Below the pieces are notes generated by a model. That model saw nothing but the letters and a program-made list of their open reading frames with translations, was not told the DNA's origin and made no database searches. From assembly GCF_900111095.1 (NCBI RefSeq), contig NZ_FOGB01000009.1:1-64000 (forward strand): a stretch of DNA of 64,000 bases. Direction: 5' to 3'. This document shows positions 18,713 to 30,893 of this stretch, piece by piece (positions within the stretch are counted from its first letter, which is position 1; every line of letters begins with the position of its first letter). This DNA is from Amphritea atlantica (GTDB taxonomy: Bacteria > Pseudomonadota > Gammaproteobacteria > Pseudomonadales > Balneatricaceae). Position numbers and translations under genes: made by a program.

Positions 18713-19912
18713 ATGCAGAGACTCACTAACAGACAGATTGTATTAGGTATTACCGGCGGCATCGCTGCCTATAAGAGTGCCGAACTCACCCGATTACTCA
18801 AAGGTGCCGGCGCTGACGTTCAGGTGGTGATGACCCCGGCAGCCACCGAATTCATTACCCCTCTGACCATGCAGGCGCTCTCCGGAAACCCTGTGCATCA
18901 GCATCTGCTCGATCCCGAAGCGGAAGCAGGCATGGGCCATATTGAACTGGCTAAATGGGCCGATATGGTTCTGATCGCACCCGCCAGCGCCGATTTCATG
19001 GCGCGTTTAGACGGGGGCCTGGGAAATGACCTGCTCAGCACAATCTGCCTGGCAACTGAAGCCCCTATCGTACTGGCTCCGGCGATGAATCAGGCCATGT
19101 GGCGTGATCAGCAAACTCAGCGCAATGCCGCCAGTTTAGAAGGGAAAGGGGTGCGTCTGCTGGGACCCGGGATCGGTGATCAGGCCTGTGGCGACACGGG
19201 CCCCGGGCGAATGCTCGAACCCGCCCAGATCGCCCAGCAAACGGCAGCACTGTTCGACCGGGGATCACTCAGCGGTAAGCGGGTCTTTATTACCGCAGGC
19301 CCCACCCGGGAAGCGCTGGACCCGGTACGCTATATCAGCAATCACAGCTCCGGCAAGATGGGCTACGCCCTGGCTGAAGCAGCTGTAGATGCGGGAGCAA
19401 AAGTCACGCTGATCAGCGGACCAGTTAACCTGACAGCCCCCCAACGCTGTGAACGAATCATGGTTGAAAGCGCTGAACAGATGCTGGCCGCAGCGCTTGA
19501 ACATATCGATGAGTGCGATATCTTTATCGCCTCTGCCGCAGTTGCGGATTTTCGCCCCGTTGCGGTCGCTGAGCATAAGCTGAAAAAAGGCACCGAAGAG
19601 ATTATGGAGCTGCGACTGGTGAAAAACCCAGATATCGTTGCCAGTGTCGCTGCCCGGCAGAATAAACCTTTTACGGTGGGTTTTGCAGCCGAAACCCGTG
19701 ATGTTGTCCATTATGCGCAGGATAAGCTGAGCCGTAAAAACCTCGATCTGATCATTGCCAATGATGTCTCCCGTAGCGATATCGGCTTTAACAGTGATGA
19801 TAACGCAGTGACCGTGGTCAGCCACGATGATGTCCAGCAACTGCCGCTGAGCAGCAAACGCCAGTTAGCGGCTAAACTGATTGAGATCATCGCGGCGCAT
19901 CAGGAGAGCTGA
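18713..19912 (+). CDS. coaBC: Bifunctional PPC decarboxylase / PPC synthetase
   Basis: Catalyses two steps of coenzyme A synthesis: condensation of 4'-phosphopantothenate with cysteine and decarboxylation to 4'-phosphopantetheine. In the 399-aa fusion the N-terminal flavoprotein CoaC domain has [10 protein letters not shown], the PAMN motif and the catalytic Cys of [10 protein letters not shown] near 160. The C-terminal CoaB domain shows [21 protein letters not shown] and LVKNPDI. In Pseudomonas-type genomes dut follows; here the next gene is algC. Confidence 0.96.
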   Translation: MQRLTNRQIVLGITGGIAAYKSAELTRLLKGAGADVQVVMTPAATEFITPLTMQALSGNPVHQHLLDPEAEAGMGHIELAKWADMVLIAPASADFMARLDGGLGNDLLSTICLATEAPIVLAPAMNQAMWRDQQTQRNAASLEGKGVRLLGPGIGDQACGDTGPGRMLEPAQIAQQTAALFDRGSLSGKRVFITAGPTREALDPVRYISNHSSGKMGYALAEAAVDAGAKVTLISGPVNLTAPQRCERIMVESAEQMLAAALEHIDECDIFIASAAVADFRPVAVAEHKLKKGTEEIMELRLVKNPDIVASVAARQNKPFTVGFAAETRDVVHYAQDKLSRKNLDLIIANDVSRSDIGFNSDDNAVTVVSHDDVQQLPLSSKRQLAAKLIEIIAAHQES

Positions 19913-19958
19913 AGCGGCGCCAAAAACGCTGAAGCATCCCGGCACATCCCCAGCGCAA

Positions 19959-20006
19959 TAGTTTCCAGGAAATGTAGCTTCCAGGAAAAATAGCTTTTAG
20001 GAAATT
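19959..20006. repeat. Three 16-bp tandem repeats before algC
   Basis: Units beginning at 19959, 19975 and 19991 share the consensus TAGCTTCCAGGAAAAA with a few differences. Each contains AGGA; the last one supplies the algC ribosome-binding site. Confidence 0.75.
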
Positions 20007-20012
20007 GAACCG

Positions 20013-22349
<2,337 letters not shown>

Positions 22350-22350
<1 letters not shown>

Positions 22351-22946
22351 TGGATGCCGAACTAACCGAAAAGCCGTCACGGCGTGAACAGATTCTTCAA
22401 TCTCTGGCGATGATGCTGGAAAGCGATCCCGGCGCACGCATCACTACCGCCGCTCTTGCCCGGCATGTAGGTGTTTCAGAAGCTGCGCTTTACCGCCACT
22501 TTCCCAGCAAAGCCCGGATGTTTGAAGGGCTTATCGCGTTCATTGAAGACACCATGTTCAGCCGCATTAACATCATCACCGGTTCTGATGCCAACGGGAT
22601 GAAACAGTGCGAGCAGATTCTTACTCTGCTGCTGGCATTTGTGGAGAAGAACCCGGGGATGGCACGGATTCTTACCGGCGACGCCCTGTCCGGTGAAACC
22701 GACCGGCTGAGACAGCGTATCAATCAGTTCTTTGAGCGTATGGAAACCCAGTTGAAGCAGATTCTGCGCACCGCCGAACAGACCGAGGGGCTGCGTACCC
22801 AGCTGCCCAGCGGGGCGACTGCCAACCTGATGCTGGCCTGCGCAGAGGGGCGCATCCGTCAGTTTGTCCGTAGTGAATTCAAAGCCCGGCCAACGATCAA
22901 CTGGACCGATCAGTGGAGTATTCTGGCGGTTGCCGCCAGCCGCTAA
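22350..22946 (+). CDS. slmA: Nucleoid occlusion factor SlmA
   Basis: TetR-fold DNA-binding protein that blocks FtsZ ring assembly over the nucleoid. The 198-aa protein has an N-terminal helix-turn-helix ([29 protein letters not shown] region, about 32-60) and an all-helical C-terminal domain containing the FtsZ-interaction region. Length equals E. coli SlmA (198). Its ATG overlaps the argB stop, so it is translationally coupled. E. coli slmA sits beside dut and coaBC, so the neighbourhood is conserved even though dut is absent here. Confidence 0.94.
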
Positions 22947-22984
22947 CATCCGGAATTCGATTCAGCCTGAGGCACTCTGACAAC

Positions 22985-23752
22985 GTGATCATCGAACAAC
23001 TCAGTCTGGTGGTGATTTCGCTGCTGGCCAACGCCCTTTCGGCGATGGCTGGCGGCGGTGCCGGTCTGCTTCAACTGCCAGTACTGCTATTTCTCGGGCT
23101 CAGTTTCAGCACCGCACTGGCAACCCATAAGATCGCCAGTGTAGCACTGGGAATTGGCGCAACCCTGCGCCATCTGCGGGAAAAATCCCTCAACCGACGC
23201 TTCTGCCTGTTTATACTTGCATCTGGCCTGCCGGGCGTGATCACCGGCGGTATACTGGTGTTGCAACTGCCGGAATCGCTGACCATTCTCAGTCTTGGAC
23301 TACTCACCACCGGACTGGGGCTCTATTCAATCTTCAAAACTCAGCTGGGCATGACCCACCAGCCCTGTAACCGTCACTTTTCAGGTATGTTACTGGGTGG
23401 ACTGGTGCTCTGTCTGATCGGAATTCTCAACGGATCGCTGACCTCAGGAACAGGGCTGTTTGTCACCCTGTGGCTGGTTCGCTGGTTCGGGCTGGACTAT
23501 AAAACCGCTGTAGCGTACGTCTTAATCCTGGTCGGTCTCTTCTGGAACGGTTCAGGCGCAATAACGGTTGCCCTGCAACAACCGCCCCATTGGGAATGGC
23601 TGCCAGCCCTGATTATCGGCGCAATCATTGGCGCTTATACCGGCACTCATATCGCACTGGTCAGGGGGAACGGCTTGGTAAAGCGGGTCTTTGAAGCGCT
23701 GACAATCATCGTTGGGGTTAAGCTGATTTATGATGCGACACTACTGTTTTAG
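22985..23752 (+). CDS. TSUP/TauE-SafE family membrane transporter
   Basis: A 255-aa membrane protein of the sulfite exporter TauE/SafE (TSUP) family with about eight hydrophobic helices. Characteristic features are the N-terminal glycine-rich AMAGGGAGLLQLPVLLFLG and a second, inverted repeat half with GILNGSLTSGTGLF. Substrates in the family range over sulfite, sulfonates and other organic anions; none can be assigned here. I start it at GTG 22985, where the first helix begins; the frame is open further upstream but would run through slmA. The 3' end overlaps yibQ by 12 bp tail to tail. Confidence 0.8.
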   Translation: MIIEQLSLVVISLLANALSAMAGGGAGLLQLPVLLFLGLSFSTALATHKIASVALGIGATLRHLREKSLNRRFCLFILASGLPGVITGGILVLQLPESLTILSLGLLTTGLGLYSIFKTQLGMTHQPCNRHFSGMLLGGLVLCLIGILNGSLTSGTGLFVTLWLVRWFGLDYKTAVAYVLILVGLFWNGSGAITVALQQPPHWEWLPALIIGAIIGAYTGTHIALVRGNGLVKRVFEALTIIVGVKLIYDATLLF

Positions 23753-24625
23753 GGCGTGACGACTACCCTGCTGAGCCAGACTATCGCGGCAATGTCCCTC
23801 ATGCCGGTCACATTCATGATCCAGCTGGCGCTCAGCTAACCGCGCTTCCACCAGCCGACGCGCCTCTGCCTGCTGAAACAGAAACCCACTGGGTGCCACC
23901 AGTTGAATACCCTGCTCACCAATTTCAGGTAATGCCTGCTGAAGATAGCGGATAGTGACCGGATAAGGGTGACAGATCAGTACAGCAAACCCTTGCTCCT
24001 GCGCCAACTTCAGACCATAGCGGAACTGCTTATCAATAAAAGCAGTATTCTGCTCATGATCGAGAAAAACATCGCGCACCAGCCAGGGGATACCTTTTGA
24101 ATAAGCTGACTTCCAGGCCGTTGTCTGACTGGTCGTGCGGCTATCCAGAAAGAACAACCCCTGCTCAGCCAACACCCCCATCACCCAGTCCATTTTCGAG
24201 CGCTGCTGGGTTAACAGACTGCCCATATGGTTATTCACACCCGAAACATGGGGAACTGAAGCGATATCATCCCGCAGAATACGTTCCAGCTGTAACTGGT
24301 TCTGGTTCTCGGTTAATGCACCCGGCCCTAACCTGAGATGTGCCGTATTTGCCATCGGCGCATGCAACATGACCTCTTTCCCCAGGCTATATGCTTTCTC
24401 AGCCAGTGCAACGCTGTGGGGAGTGTGGGGCAGAACAGAATAAGCAACCGGTCCTGGCAGATCAATCGCGGCCAGCCCTTTTTCCAGACTATTGCCCAGA
24501 TCATCAACGATAATAATCAGCCGCGCCGGACCTGTTTCAGCCCTGACGGGCTGAAACAACAGCAAAAGCAACATCAGCCCAAGGCAATAAACGGTATGCC
24601 TTTTAGGCTCAAAAGCGCGGCTCAC
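23741..24625 (-). CDS. yibQ: Divergent polysaccharide deacetylase YibQ
   Basis: A 294-aa periplasmic protein of the divergent polysaccharide deacetylase family. A signal peptide (residues about 10-29, LMLLLLLFQPVRA) is followed by LIIIVDDLGNS, the first conserved acidic motif of the NodB-like fold, then HAPM and VNNHMG motifs. Substrate and activity are not established for the family. GTG start overlaps the ctpA stop by 4 bp, so it is the third gene of an envC-ctpA-yibQ run. Confidence 0.88.
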   Translation of the reverse strand: MSRAFEPKRHTVYCLGLMLLLLLFQPVRAETGPARLIIIVDDLGNSLEKGLAAIDLPGPVAYSVLPHTPHSVALAEKAYSLGKEVMLHAPMANTAHLRLGPGALTENQNQLQLERILRDDIASVPHVSGVNNHMGSLLTQQRSKMDWVMGVLAEQGLFFLDSRTTSQTTAWKSAYSKGIPWLVRDVFLDHEQNTAFIDKQFRYGLKLAQEQGFAVLICHPYPVTIRYLQQALPEIGEQGIQLVAPSGFLFQQAEARRLVEARLAERQLDHECDRHEGHCRDSLAQQGSRHALKQ

Positions 24626-25956
24626 TGAGCCTGAGTACCGTCTTGTGACTGACGTGAAGCCGCCGATTTGACGATAGCGAGCCCCTTAAGCAGATTCAGT
24701 GCCTCATACAGCTGGAAATCATTTTCAACGATGGACACCAGTGGCTCGCTCGAATCGGGCTCTTTTGCCCGGGTGTTTTCCAGATGACCACTGAGGTCGC
24801 GCTCTTTAATGAAATTCCCTGACTCTTTAAGATTAACATCCGCCTCAGCCACATAAACATCAGGTACAATCCCCTGAGCCTGAATCGAGCGTCCAAGCGG
24901 AGTATAGTAACGGGCGGTGGTCAGTTTAAGTGCCCGCTGCCGGGTCAGCGGCAAAATGGTCTGCACCGATCCCTTACCAAAACTATCAACTCCCATAATC
25001 ACGGCACGACCCTGATCCTGAAGTGCACCCGCAACGATCTCAGACGCGGAGGCCGAGCCCTGATTGATCAGCACAACAATCGGTACGCTGTTATCGATCA
25101 GAGTCTTCTGCGTGGCGTTATAGCGCAGCTCGGAATTGGCAACCCGCCCCTGGGTATAGACAATCAGCCCCTGATCCAGAAACGCATCGCACACATCTAC
25201 CGCTGCCCGCAGTACGCCACCGGGGTTGTTACGCAGATCCAGGACTACACCGCTCAGCTCATTTTCCGCTTTAAGCTTTGTGATGGCCGACTGCAGATCC
25301 TGACCGGTATTCACCTGGAACTGGGTAATACGCAAATAGCCGATACCGCCATCCAGCATCCGTTGTTTGACACTGGCAACGCGAATAATGTCGCGAACCA
25401 CAACAATCTCCAGCGGCTTATCTTCGCCTTCACGCACCACCGTCAGCACCAGTTCTGAGCCGGGTTTACCACGCATCAGTTTGACTGCATCGGCAAGCCC
25501 CATACCCTGTACCGGCTGGTCTCCCAGCTTAATAATCAGATCGCCAGCTTTCACGCCAGCCCGTTGTGCCGGGGTATCATCGATCGGTGCAATGACCCGG
25601 ATAAAGCCATCTTCCAGGCCAATCTCAATCCCCAACCCGCCAAATTCACCGCTGGTGTGGCTTTGCAGATCGGAGAACGCTTCAGGCTCAAGATACGCAG
25701 AGTGTGGGTCCAGACCAGCCAGCATCCCCCGCACTGCATCTTCCAGCAGTTTGGCGTCATCAACCGGTTCAACATAGGCATTCTTAATACGTTCAAACAC
25801 TTCGGTAAACAGACGGATCTCTTCCAGCGGGATGGTTTTAGCCGCCTCATCTTCCGGTGTTGCAGTCGCAGCAAACAGAGGGGTTGCCAGCCCACTCAGC
25901 AGACAGCCCAACAACAGAGGTTTAGTCAGGCAGGATAGCTGTTGCTTCAGCGTCAT
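24622..25956 (-). CDS. ctpA: Carboxy-terminal processing protease (S41A)
   Basis: Periplasmic serine protease of family S41A with a signal peptide (about 1-30), a PDZ domain near 95-175 and the tail-specific protease core. Catalytic Ser303 lies in GSASASEI and Lys328 in SFGKGSVQ, giving the family's 25-residue Ser-Lys spacing. It is 444 aa, the short CtpA type rather than the long Prc. In P. aeruginosa CtpA, at the equivalent position beside the envC-like gene, degrades peptidoglycan hydrolases with the help of LbcA. That function is inferred by synteny here. Confidence 0.93.
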   Translation of the reverse strand: MTLKQQLSCLTKPLLLGCLLSGLATPLFAATATPEDEAAKTIPLEEIRLFTEVFERIKNAYVEPVDDAKLLEDAVRGMLAGLDPHSAYLEPEAFSDLQSHTSGEFGGLGIEIGLEDGFIRVIAPIDDTPAQRAGVKAGDLIIKLGDQPVQGMGLADAVKLMRGKPGSELVLTVVREGEDKPLEIVVVRDIIRVASVKQRMLDGGIGYLRITQFQVNTGQDLQSAITKLKAENELSGVVLDLRNNPGGVLRAAVDVCDAFLDQGLIVYTQGRVANSELRYNATQKTLIDNSVPIVVLINQGSASASEIVAGALQDQGRAVIMGVDSFGKGSVQTILPLTRQRALKLTTARYYTPLGRSIQAQGIVPDVYVAEADVNLKESGNFIKERDLSGHLENTRAKEPDSSEPLVSIVENDFQLYEALNLLKGLAIVKSAASRQSQDGTQAQ

Positions 25957-26008
25957 GGTTAATCCTTTTATACATCTGTTAAATATTAAGACAGCATAAC
26001 CGCTACGG

Positions 26009-27163
26009 CTACCTTCTCGCCAGCCATTTCAACGGATCTGTAGAATTTCCTTTATAGCGGACAGCAAAATAAAGGCCCGAATGGTTACTACCGCCACTAT
26101 TGCCCACCGTGGCCAGTTGATCCCCTGCGGAAACCCACTCGCCAACCTCCCGTAATAGTGATTCATTGTGACCGTAGAGACTCATATACCCCCCACCATG
26201 ATCCACAATTGTCAGCAATCCATAACCCCTTAACCAGTCGGAAAACACCACCCGACCATGATGGATCGCTCTGACCGGCTGACCCGCCTTTTGTTCAACC
26301 AGTATCCCTTCATAGCGGATACCATCCCGTTGACTACCAAAGCGGCGACTCACTCGCCCCTGTGCCGGCCAGGGCAACTTCCCTTTCAGCTCTTTGAATG
26401 AACGCTCATCACCACCAATCGAGATCTTTTCAATCGACTCACGAATCTGAGCCAGCAGTTTTTCCAGACGCCGCTGGTCAGCCTGCATCGATTTAAGTTG
26501 TTGACCACCATCGTTAAGTCTGGACTCGAGCTTGCTCAACACCACACGACGCTCCTGCCGCACCGATTCCAGATCATCAGAGCGGGCTTTAAGCAGATCG
26601 CGACGATCAAAAATATCCTGTTGCGCTGAACGGATCTCCTGCTCAGCCCTGTCCAGTTGCTCCAGCCCCTGACGAAATGATTCAAGACGTTCACTCAGGG
26701 TTTTATTGATCCGGTCATAATAGTGCAGCATGCGGGACACCTGTTCCGGATCACGCTGATTCAGTAACAACTGCAAGCGGGGCTGATGACCCGCCTTATA
26801 CTGCTGTCGCAGCTGCTGCTCAAGACCGGCAGCCTGCTTTTGCAGCCCCGCCAGCAGAGGTTTTTTCTGCTGTTCCAACTTGGCTAACCGCTGCTCCGCC
26901 CCCTTAAGCTGGGTATTCAAACGCAGAATCTCCCGCGCCAGTTCCCCAATATTCTTATCGGTCCGGCGCAACGCCTGTTGCACAGAGGAGCGCTCTCCCT
27001 CTAATGCTCCCAGTGTCTGCGTCAGTTTGGCGATCGATTTTCTCAGACTGACGATCTCTTTTTCGGTAGCTTTTTCCTGCACAGCATAAAGCGCCTGCCC
27101 TGGCAAAAGCAGCAGTGTCGAAACCAGCGAAACAATAACAGCGGTACGTAATTTTATCGGCAT
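26009..27163 (-). CDS. envC: Murein hydrolase activator EnvC
   Basis: Periplasmic activator of the division amidases AmiA/AmiB. The 384-aa protein has a signal peptide (about 1-27), a long coiled coil (about 30-245) and a C-terminal LytM/M23 domain (about 265-384). The LytM domain is degenerate: the usual zinc-binding HxxxD is replaced by YEGILVE and the HxH by YGHNE, as in catalytically dead EnvC, so it regulates rather than cleaves. It lies between gpmI and ctpA on the same strand. Confidence 0.92.
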   Translation of the reverse strand: MPIKLRTAVIVSLVSTLLLLPGQALYAVQEKATEKEIVSLRKSIAKLTQTLGALEGERSSVQQALRRTDKNIGELAREILRLNTQLKGAEQRLAKLEQQKKPLLAGLQKQAAGLEQQLRQQYKAGHQPRLQLLLNQRDPEQVSRMLHYYDRINKTLSERLESFRQGLEQLDRAEQEIRSAQQDIFDRRDLLKARSDDLESVRQERRVVLSKLESRLNDGGQQLKSMQADQRRLEKLLAQIRESIEKISIGGDERSFKELKGKLPWPAQGRVSRRFGSQRDGIRYEGILVEQKAGQPVRAIHHGRVVFSDWLRGYGLLTIVDHGGGYMSLYGHNESLLREVGEWVSAGDQLATVGNSGGSNHSGLYFAVRYKGNSTDPLKWLARR

Positions 27164-27172
27164 ATACAGAAA

Positions 27173-27191
27173 GGCCGTTCAATGAACGGCC
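27173..27191 (-). terminator. Weak hairpin between gpmI and envC
   Basis: GGCCGTT and AACGGCC flank a 5-nt loop and are followed on the reverse strand by only three T residues. It may attenuate read-through or mark an mRNA processing point. Confidence 0.35.
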
Positions 27192-27198
27192 CCGATCC

Positions 27199-28749
27199 CT
27201 ACCCCAGCTCAGCCAGTGACTGACCGGTCATCTCTTCCGGTTGTTCCAGCCCCATCAGCGCCAACAGCGTCGGTGCCAGATCACAGAGAGCACCATCATT
27301 TAAGTGCAGTTGTGAACGGCGCGGACCATCATATACCAGCGCCACCGGCCATATCGTATGCGCCGTATGCGCCTGTCCTGTTTTCGGATTAACCATCAGC
27401 TCAACATTACCATGGTCAGCGGTAATCAGGGTTTCACCCGCAACCTTCTGCATCGCCTCCAGCACCCGACCGATGCACTGATCGATCACCTCAACCGCTT
27501 TCACCGCCGCAGCAAAATTACCGGTATGACCCACCATATCCGGATTAGCAAAGTTACACACAATCAGGTCGAAGCGACCACTTCCGATCGCTTCAACCAG
27601 CTTATCGGTGACCTCAGGGGCACTCATCTCTGGCTTGAGGTCGTAGGTCGCAACATCAGGTGATGGCACCAGAATCCGCTCTTCCCCCTCGTAGGGTTGC
27701 TCCTCACCGCCATTAAAAAAGAAGGTGACATGGGCATATTTCTCAGTTTCTGCAATACGCAACTGAGTGCGCCCCTGTTTCGCCAGAAAATCCCCCAGGC
27801 TGTTGAACAGTTTAACCGGCGGATAAGCACAGCTGGCCTGAATATCGGACGCATACTCCGTCATCATCACATAGTCAGCCAACTTTGGCGTTACACTGCG
27901 GACAAAGCCGTCAAAGTCGGTATCGACGAAGGCACGGGTAATCTCCCGGGAGCGATCCGGCCGGAAATTAGCACAGATTACGGTATCGTTATCCCGTACC
28001 AGACCCTTCGGCTGACCATCGTCCCCGATAATCGTTGTTGCCTGTACAAACTCATCATTCTCATCCCGCTCATAAGCATTGTGCAGGGCATCCAGCGCTG
28101 ACGTTTCATAGCAGGGGGCCACACCGGCGGTCATCGCATCATAAGCCAGTTTAACCCGGTCCCAGCGGTTATCCCGGTCCATCGCAAAATAGCGGCCAAC
28201 GATTGTGGCGATAGCACCGACACCTAACTCATCAAACTTTGCCTGCGCCGCTTTGATAGAGGCCTCGGCACTGCGCGGTGGCATATCACGTCCATCCAGA
28301 ATGCCATGCAGGAAGACCTGTTTAGCCCCGCGCTTAACCGCCATCTCCAGCAACGCGAACAGATGCTCTTCATGACTATGGACGCCACCCGGCGAAAGCA
28401 AGCCGGTAACATGCACCGCGCCCCCTGCTGCAACCGCCTTATCGATTGCCGCCACCAGCACCTCATTGGTAAACAGCGTCCCCTCTGCAATCGCTTTGCT
28501 GATGCGGGTAAAATTCTGGTACACCACCCGGCCAGCACCGATATTCATATGCCCGACCTCGGAGTTCCCCATCTGCCCTTCCGGTAAGCCAACGGCTAAA
28601 CCTGAGGTAGCAATACGACTGTGAGGCGCACTGGCCATCAAACGATCCCAGTTTGGCGTATTAGCCGCGGCAATGGCACTGGATTCGGTTTGTTCCACAC
28701 CGAAGCCATCGAGAATAATTAATGCTTTTGGGGAGCGCTGTTCAGTCAT
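27199..28749 (-). CDS. gpmI: 2,3-BPG-independent phosphoglycerate mutase
   Basis: Manganese-dependent glycolytic enzyme interconverting 3- and 2-phosphoglycerate. The 516-aa alkaline-phosphatase-superfamily protein has the first metal motif LIILDGFG near 10-17, the phosphoserine nucleophile Ser63 in [14 protein letters not shown], and the distal metal motif TADHGNVE near 445. Length is standard (E. coli 514). It is the first gene of the reverse-strand gpmI-envC-ctpA-yibQ series and is divergent from yibN. Confidence 0.96.
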   Translation of the reverse strand: MTEQRSPKALIILDGFGVEQTESSAIAAANTPNWDRLMASAPHSRIATSGLAVGLPEGQMGNSEVGHMNIGAGRVVYQNFTRISKAIAEGTLFTNEVLVAAIDKAVAAGGAVHVTGLLSPGGVHSHEEHLFALLEMAVKRGAKQVFLHGILDGRDMPPRSAEASIKAAQAKFDELGVGAIATIVGRYFAMDRDNRWDRVKLAYDAMTAGVAPCYETSALDALHNAYERDENDEFVQATTIIGDDGQPKGLVRDNDTVICANFRPDRSREITRAFVDTDFDGFVRSVTPKLADYVMMTEYASDIQASCAYPPVKLFNSLGDFLAKQGRTQLRIAETEKYAHVTFFFNGGEEQPYEGEERILVPSPDVATYDLKPEMSAPEVTDKLVEAIGSGRFDLIVCNFANPDMVGHTGNFAAAVKAVEVIDQCIGRVLEAMQKVAGETLITADHGNVELMVNPKTGQAHTAHTIWPVALVYDGPRRSQLHLNDGALCDLAPTLLALMGLEQPEEMTGQSLAELG

Positions 28750-28960
28750 AGAGGTCTTTTCACTCAGAGTTATTTTAATGCGAAGCTGTCAGTTGAAGCT
28801 GCTTTTTAACACGGGTTCAATGGCGTGCTATTTTACTGACAAAACGCACTAATGGCTAATTATCCCGGGATTACCGCCGCTGAGATCCCAAGAAAATAGC
28901 TGTCAGATCGGATATCCCCGACATTGATCATTTTTCCTCAGCTTTTCCCCCTCCCGACTG

Positions 28961-28989
28961 TTACCAGTTTCGCTTTGGCAAGGTATACT
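28961..28989 (+). promoter_or_regulatory. Candidate promoter of yibN-grxC-secB
   Basis: TTACCA (28961-28966) and TATACT (28984-28989) are separated by 17 bp, about 85 bp before the yibN start. The rest of the 327-bp gpmI-yibN gap shows no gene or RNA that I can recognise. Confidence 0.5.
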
Positions 28990-29076
28990 TACCGCCTTTA
29001 AAAACGATCACCGTTAATCACTATCACCGCGATTCGCGATTAATTCCGCAATTTCGCAACTGGCCGGATACAGAGA

Positions 29077-29490
29077 ATGGAACAACTGCTCGAATTCATC
29101 ACTAACAATATTATGCTGGTAGCGGCCTGGGGTCTGACCCTGGCGATGTTACTGTGGACAGAACAGAATAAAGCAGGCAAGTCCGTCGGCACTCATGAAG
29201 CCACCCGGCTGATCAATAAAGATAATGCCGTCATTCTGGATATCCGGCCAAAGAAAGAGTTTATCACCGGCCACATTACCGATGCCGTACATATTCCCGT
29301 ATCTGAACTGGATAAACGTATCACCGAACTGGATAAACATAAGCAGAAGCCGATCATCGTTGTCTGCAACATCGGCCAGACTGCCGGAGCGGCCAGCAAA
29401 AAGCTCAAAAATGCGGGCTTTGAAAATGTTGTGCGCCTGTCCGGTGGCATGACTGAGTGGAAAGCCCAGAGCCTGCCGGTTATTAAATAG
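29077..29490 (+). CDS. yibN: Membrane-anchored rhodanese-like protein YibN
   Basis: A 137-aa protein with one N-terminal membrane helix (about 8-28) and a cytoplasmic rhodanese domain. The domain shows VILDIRPKKEFITGHITDAVHIP and the active-site loop VCNIGQTAG with the catalytic Cys. Rhodaneses transfer sulfane sulfur; recent work on E. coli YibN also links it to the membrane-insertion machinery. It is followed after 2 bp by grxC and then secB, the same order as in E. coli and Pseudomonas. Confidence 0.9.
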   Translation: MEQLLEFITNNIMLVAAWGLTLAMLLWTEQNKAGKSVGTHEATRLINKDNAVILDIRPKKEFITGHITDAVHIPVSELDKRITELDKHKQKPIIVVCNIGQTAGAASKKLKNAGFENVVRLSGGMTEWKAQSLPVIK

Positions 29491-29492
29491 TT

Positions 29493-29747
29493 ATGCCAAC
29501 GATCACAGTTTACAGTAATAGCTGGTGCCCCTATTGCCGCAGAGCCAAAATGCTGCTGCAACACAAAGGTGTCAGTTTCGACGAGATAGATGTTGAGGCT
29601 GTCGCGGGCGCTCGCCAGGAGATGATTAAGCTCAGCGGCCGCACATCGGTCCCTCAGATTTTCATCAACACACTTCATGTCGGCGGATGTGACGATCTGT
29701 TTGCCCTGGAACAGCAGGGAAAACTTGATCCGTTACTGGCCGGTTAA
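29493..29747 (+). CDS. grxC: Glutaredoxin 3
   Basis: An 84-aa dithiol glutaredoxin with thioredoxin fold and active site CPYC at 12-15, the cis-Pro motif TSVPQIFI and the GGCDDL glutathione-binding motif. It reduces disulfides and glutathionylated proteins at the expense of glutathione. Middle gene of yibN-grxC-secB. Confidence 0.95.
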   Translation: MPTITVYSNSWCPYCRRAKMLLQHKGVSFDEIDVEAVAGARQEMIKLSGRTSVPQIFINTLHVGGCDDLFALEQQGKLDPLLAG

Positions 29748-29772
29748 CTCATTTTTAAAGGAACATAAGACC

Positions 29773-30255
29773 ATGGCAGAAAATGACAACAACACCCAGG
29801 AACAGCAGGCTCCTCAGTTCGCAATTCAGCGTGTTTATCTGAAAGATTCCTCTTTTGAAGCGCCGAATTCCCCCAAGGTGTTCACCAAGCAGTGGCAGCC
29901 AGAGATCAATCTGGATATGAATACAGCCACAACCACGCTGGATAACGGTGTTTTTGAAGTAGTTCTGACCCTGACGGTTACCGCTAAGAATGACAGCGAT
30001 ACCGCTTTTCTGGTTGAGGTTCAGCAAGCGGGAATCTTTACCGTGACCGGGCTGGGTGAAGCGGAACTGCATCACACACTGGGTGCATTCTGCCCGAGCA
30101 TTCTGTTCCCATACGCTCGGGAAGCGATTGATAATATGGTCAACAAAGGCAGCTTCCCTGCACTTATGCTATCGCCAGTTAACTTTGATGCTCTGTACGC
30201 ACAGCAGATGCAACAGAAAGCTCAGGCTGAAACTGAAGAAGCGCCACAGCACTGA
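29773..30255 (+). CDS. secB: Protein-export chaperone SecB
   Basis: Tetrameric cytosolic chaperone that keeps preproteins unfolded and hands them to SecA. The 160-aa acidic protein begins [20 protein letters not shown] and has the conserved IYVKD-like [13 protein letters not shown] strand and the [11 protein letters not shown]-type motif ([15 protein letters not shown]). I use ATG 29773; the frame is open upstream but into grxC. A strong terminator follows. Confidence 0.97.
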   Translation: MAENDNNTQEQQAPQFAIQRVYLKDSSFEAPNSPKVFTKQWQPEINLDMNTATTTLDNGVFEVVLTLTVTAKNDSDTAFLVEVQQAGIFTVTGLGEAELHHTLGAFCPSILFPYAREAIDNMVNKGSFPALMLSPVNFDALYAQQMQQKAQAETEEAPQH

Positions 30256-30275
30256 TAAATCAATGCACAGCCAAT

Positions 30276-30308
30276 AATCCGATTGCAGCGATGCAATCGG
30301 ATTTTTTC
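30276..30308 (+). terminator. Terminator after secB
   Basis: AATCCGATTGC pairs with GCAATCGGATT around AGCGAT and is followed by T6. Ends the yibN-grxC-secB operon. Confidence 0.9.
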
Positions 30309-30374
30309 GTTTTAACGCAGCAGGATCGCATTCGATCAACCAGACACAGCGTCTGGAAAAGCTGAGCCCCCCCT

Positions 30375-30839
30375 TTAGCTATTGCCGCCAAAGTCCAGCT
30401 GGCGCCAGGCTTCATAGACCATGACTGCTACGGTATTCGACAGATTCAGACTGCGGCTATCAGCGTTCATCGGCAACCTGAGACGCTGTTCAGCGGGCAG
30501 GCTCTCAAGCACCTCCGCTGGCAATCCGCGGGTTTCCGGCCCGAACAGCAACACATCCCCGGCAGAAAAACTCACCTTCGCATAGTTCTGACTACCCTTT
30601 GTCGTCAGGGCCCAGACCTTACCCGGTTCCAGTTCCAACAGACAACTCTCCAGATCGGTATACCGTTTCACCCGGGTAAACTCATGGTAATCGAGACCGG
30701 CACGACGCAATTTTTTATCGTCGAAGTCAAAGCCCAACGGCTCAATCAGATGCAGATGAAACCCGGTATTGGCGCACAGACGAATGATATTTCCGGTATT
30801 CGGCGGTATTTCGGGCTGATAAAGCACAACATGAAGCAT
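30375..30839 (-). CDS. trmL: tRNA (cytidine(34)-2'-O)-methyltransferase TrmL
   Basis: SPOUT-class methyltransferase that 2'-O-methylates the wobble nucleotide of tRNA-Leu isoacceptors. The 154-aa protein starts [17 protein letters not shown] and has the SAM-binding knot motifs FGPETRGLP and [16 protein letters not shown]. Six extra upstream codons are possible, but MLHVVLYQ is the family start. It converges on secB. Confidence 0.93.
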   Translation of the reverse strand: MLHVVLYQPEIPPNTGNIIRLCANTGFHLHLIEPLGFDFDDKKLRRAGLDYHEFTRVKRYTDLESCLLELEPGKVWALTTKGSQNYAKVSFSAGDVLLFGPETRGLPAEVLESLPAEQRLRLPMNADSRSLNLSNTVAVMVYEAWRQLDFGGNS

Positions 30840-30893
30840 AAAAAATCCCTGACTCACTACAAGGCAGGGATTATAGCTGAATCTCCGGAAGGA

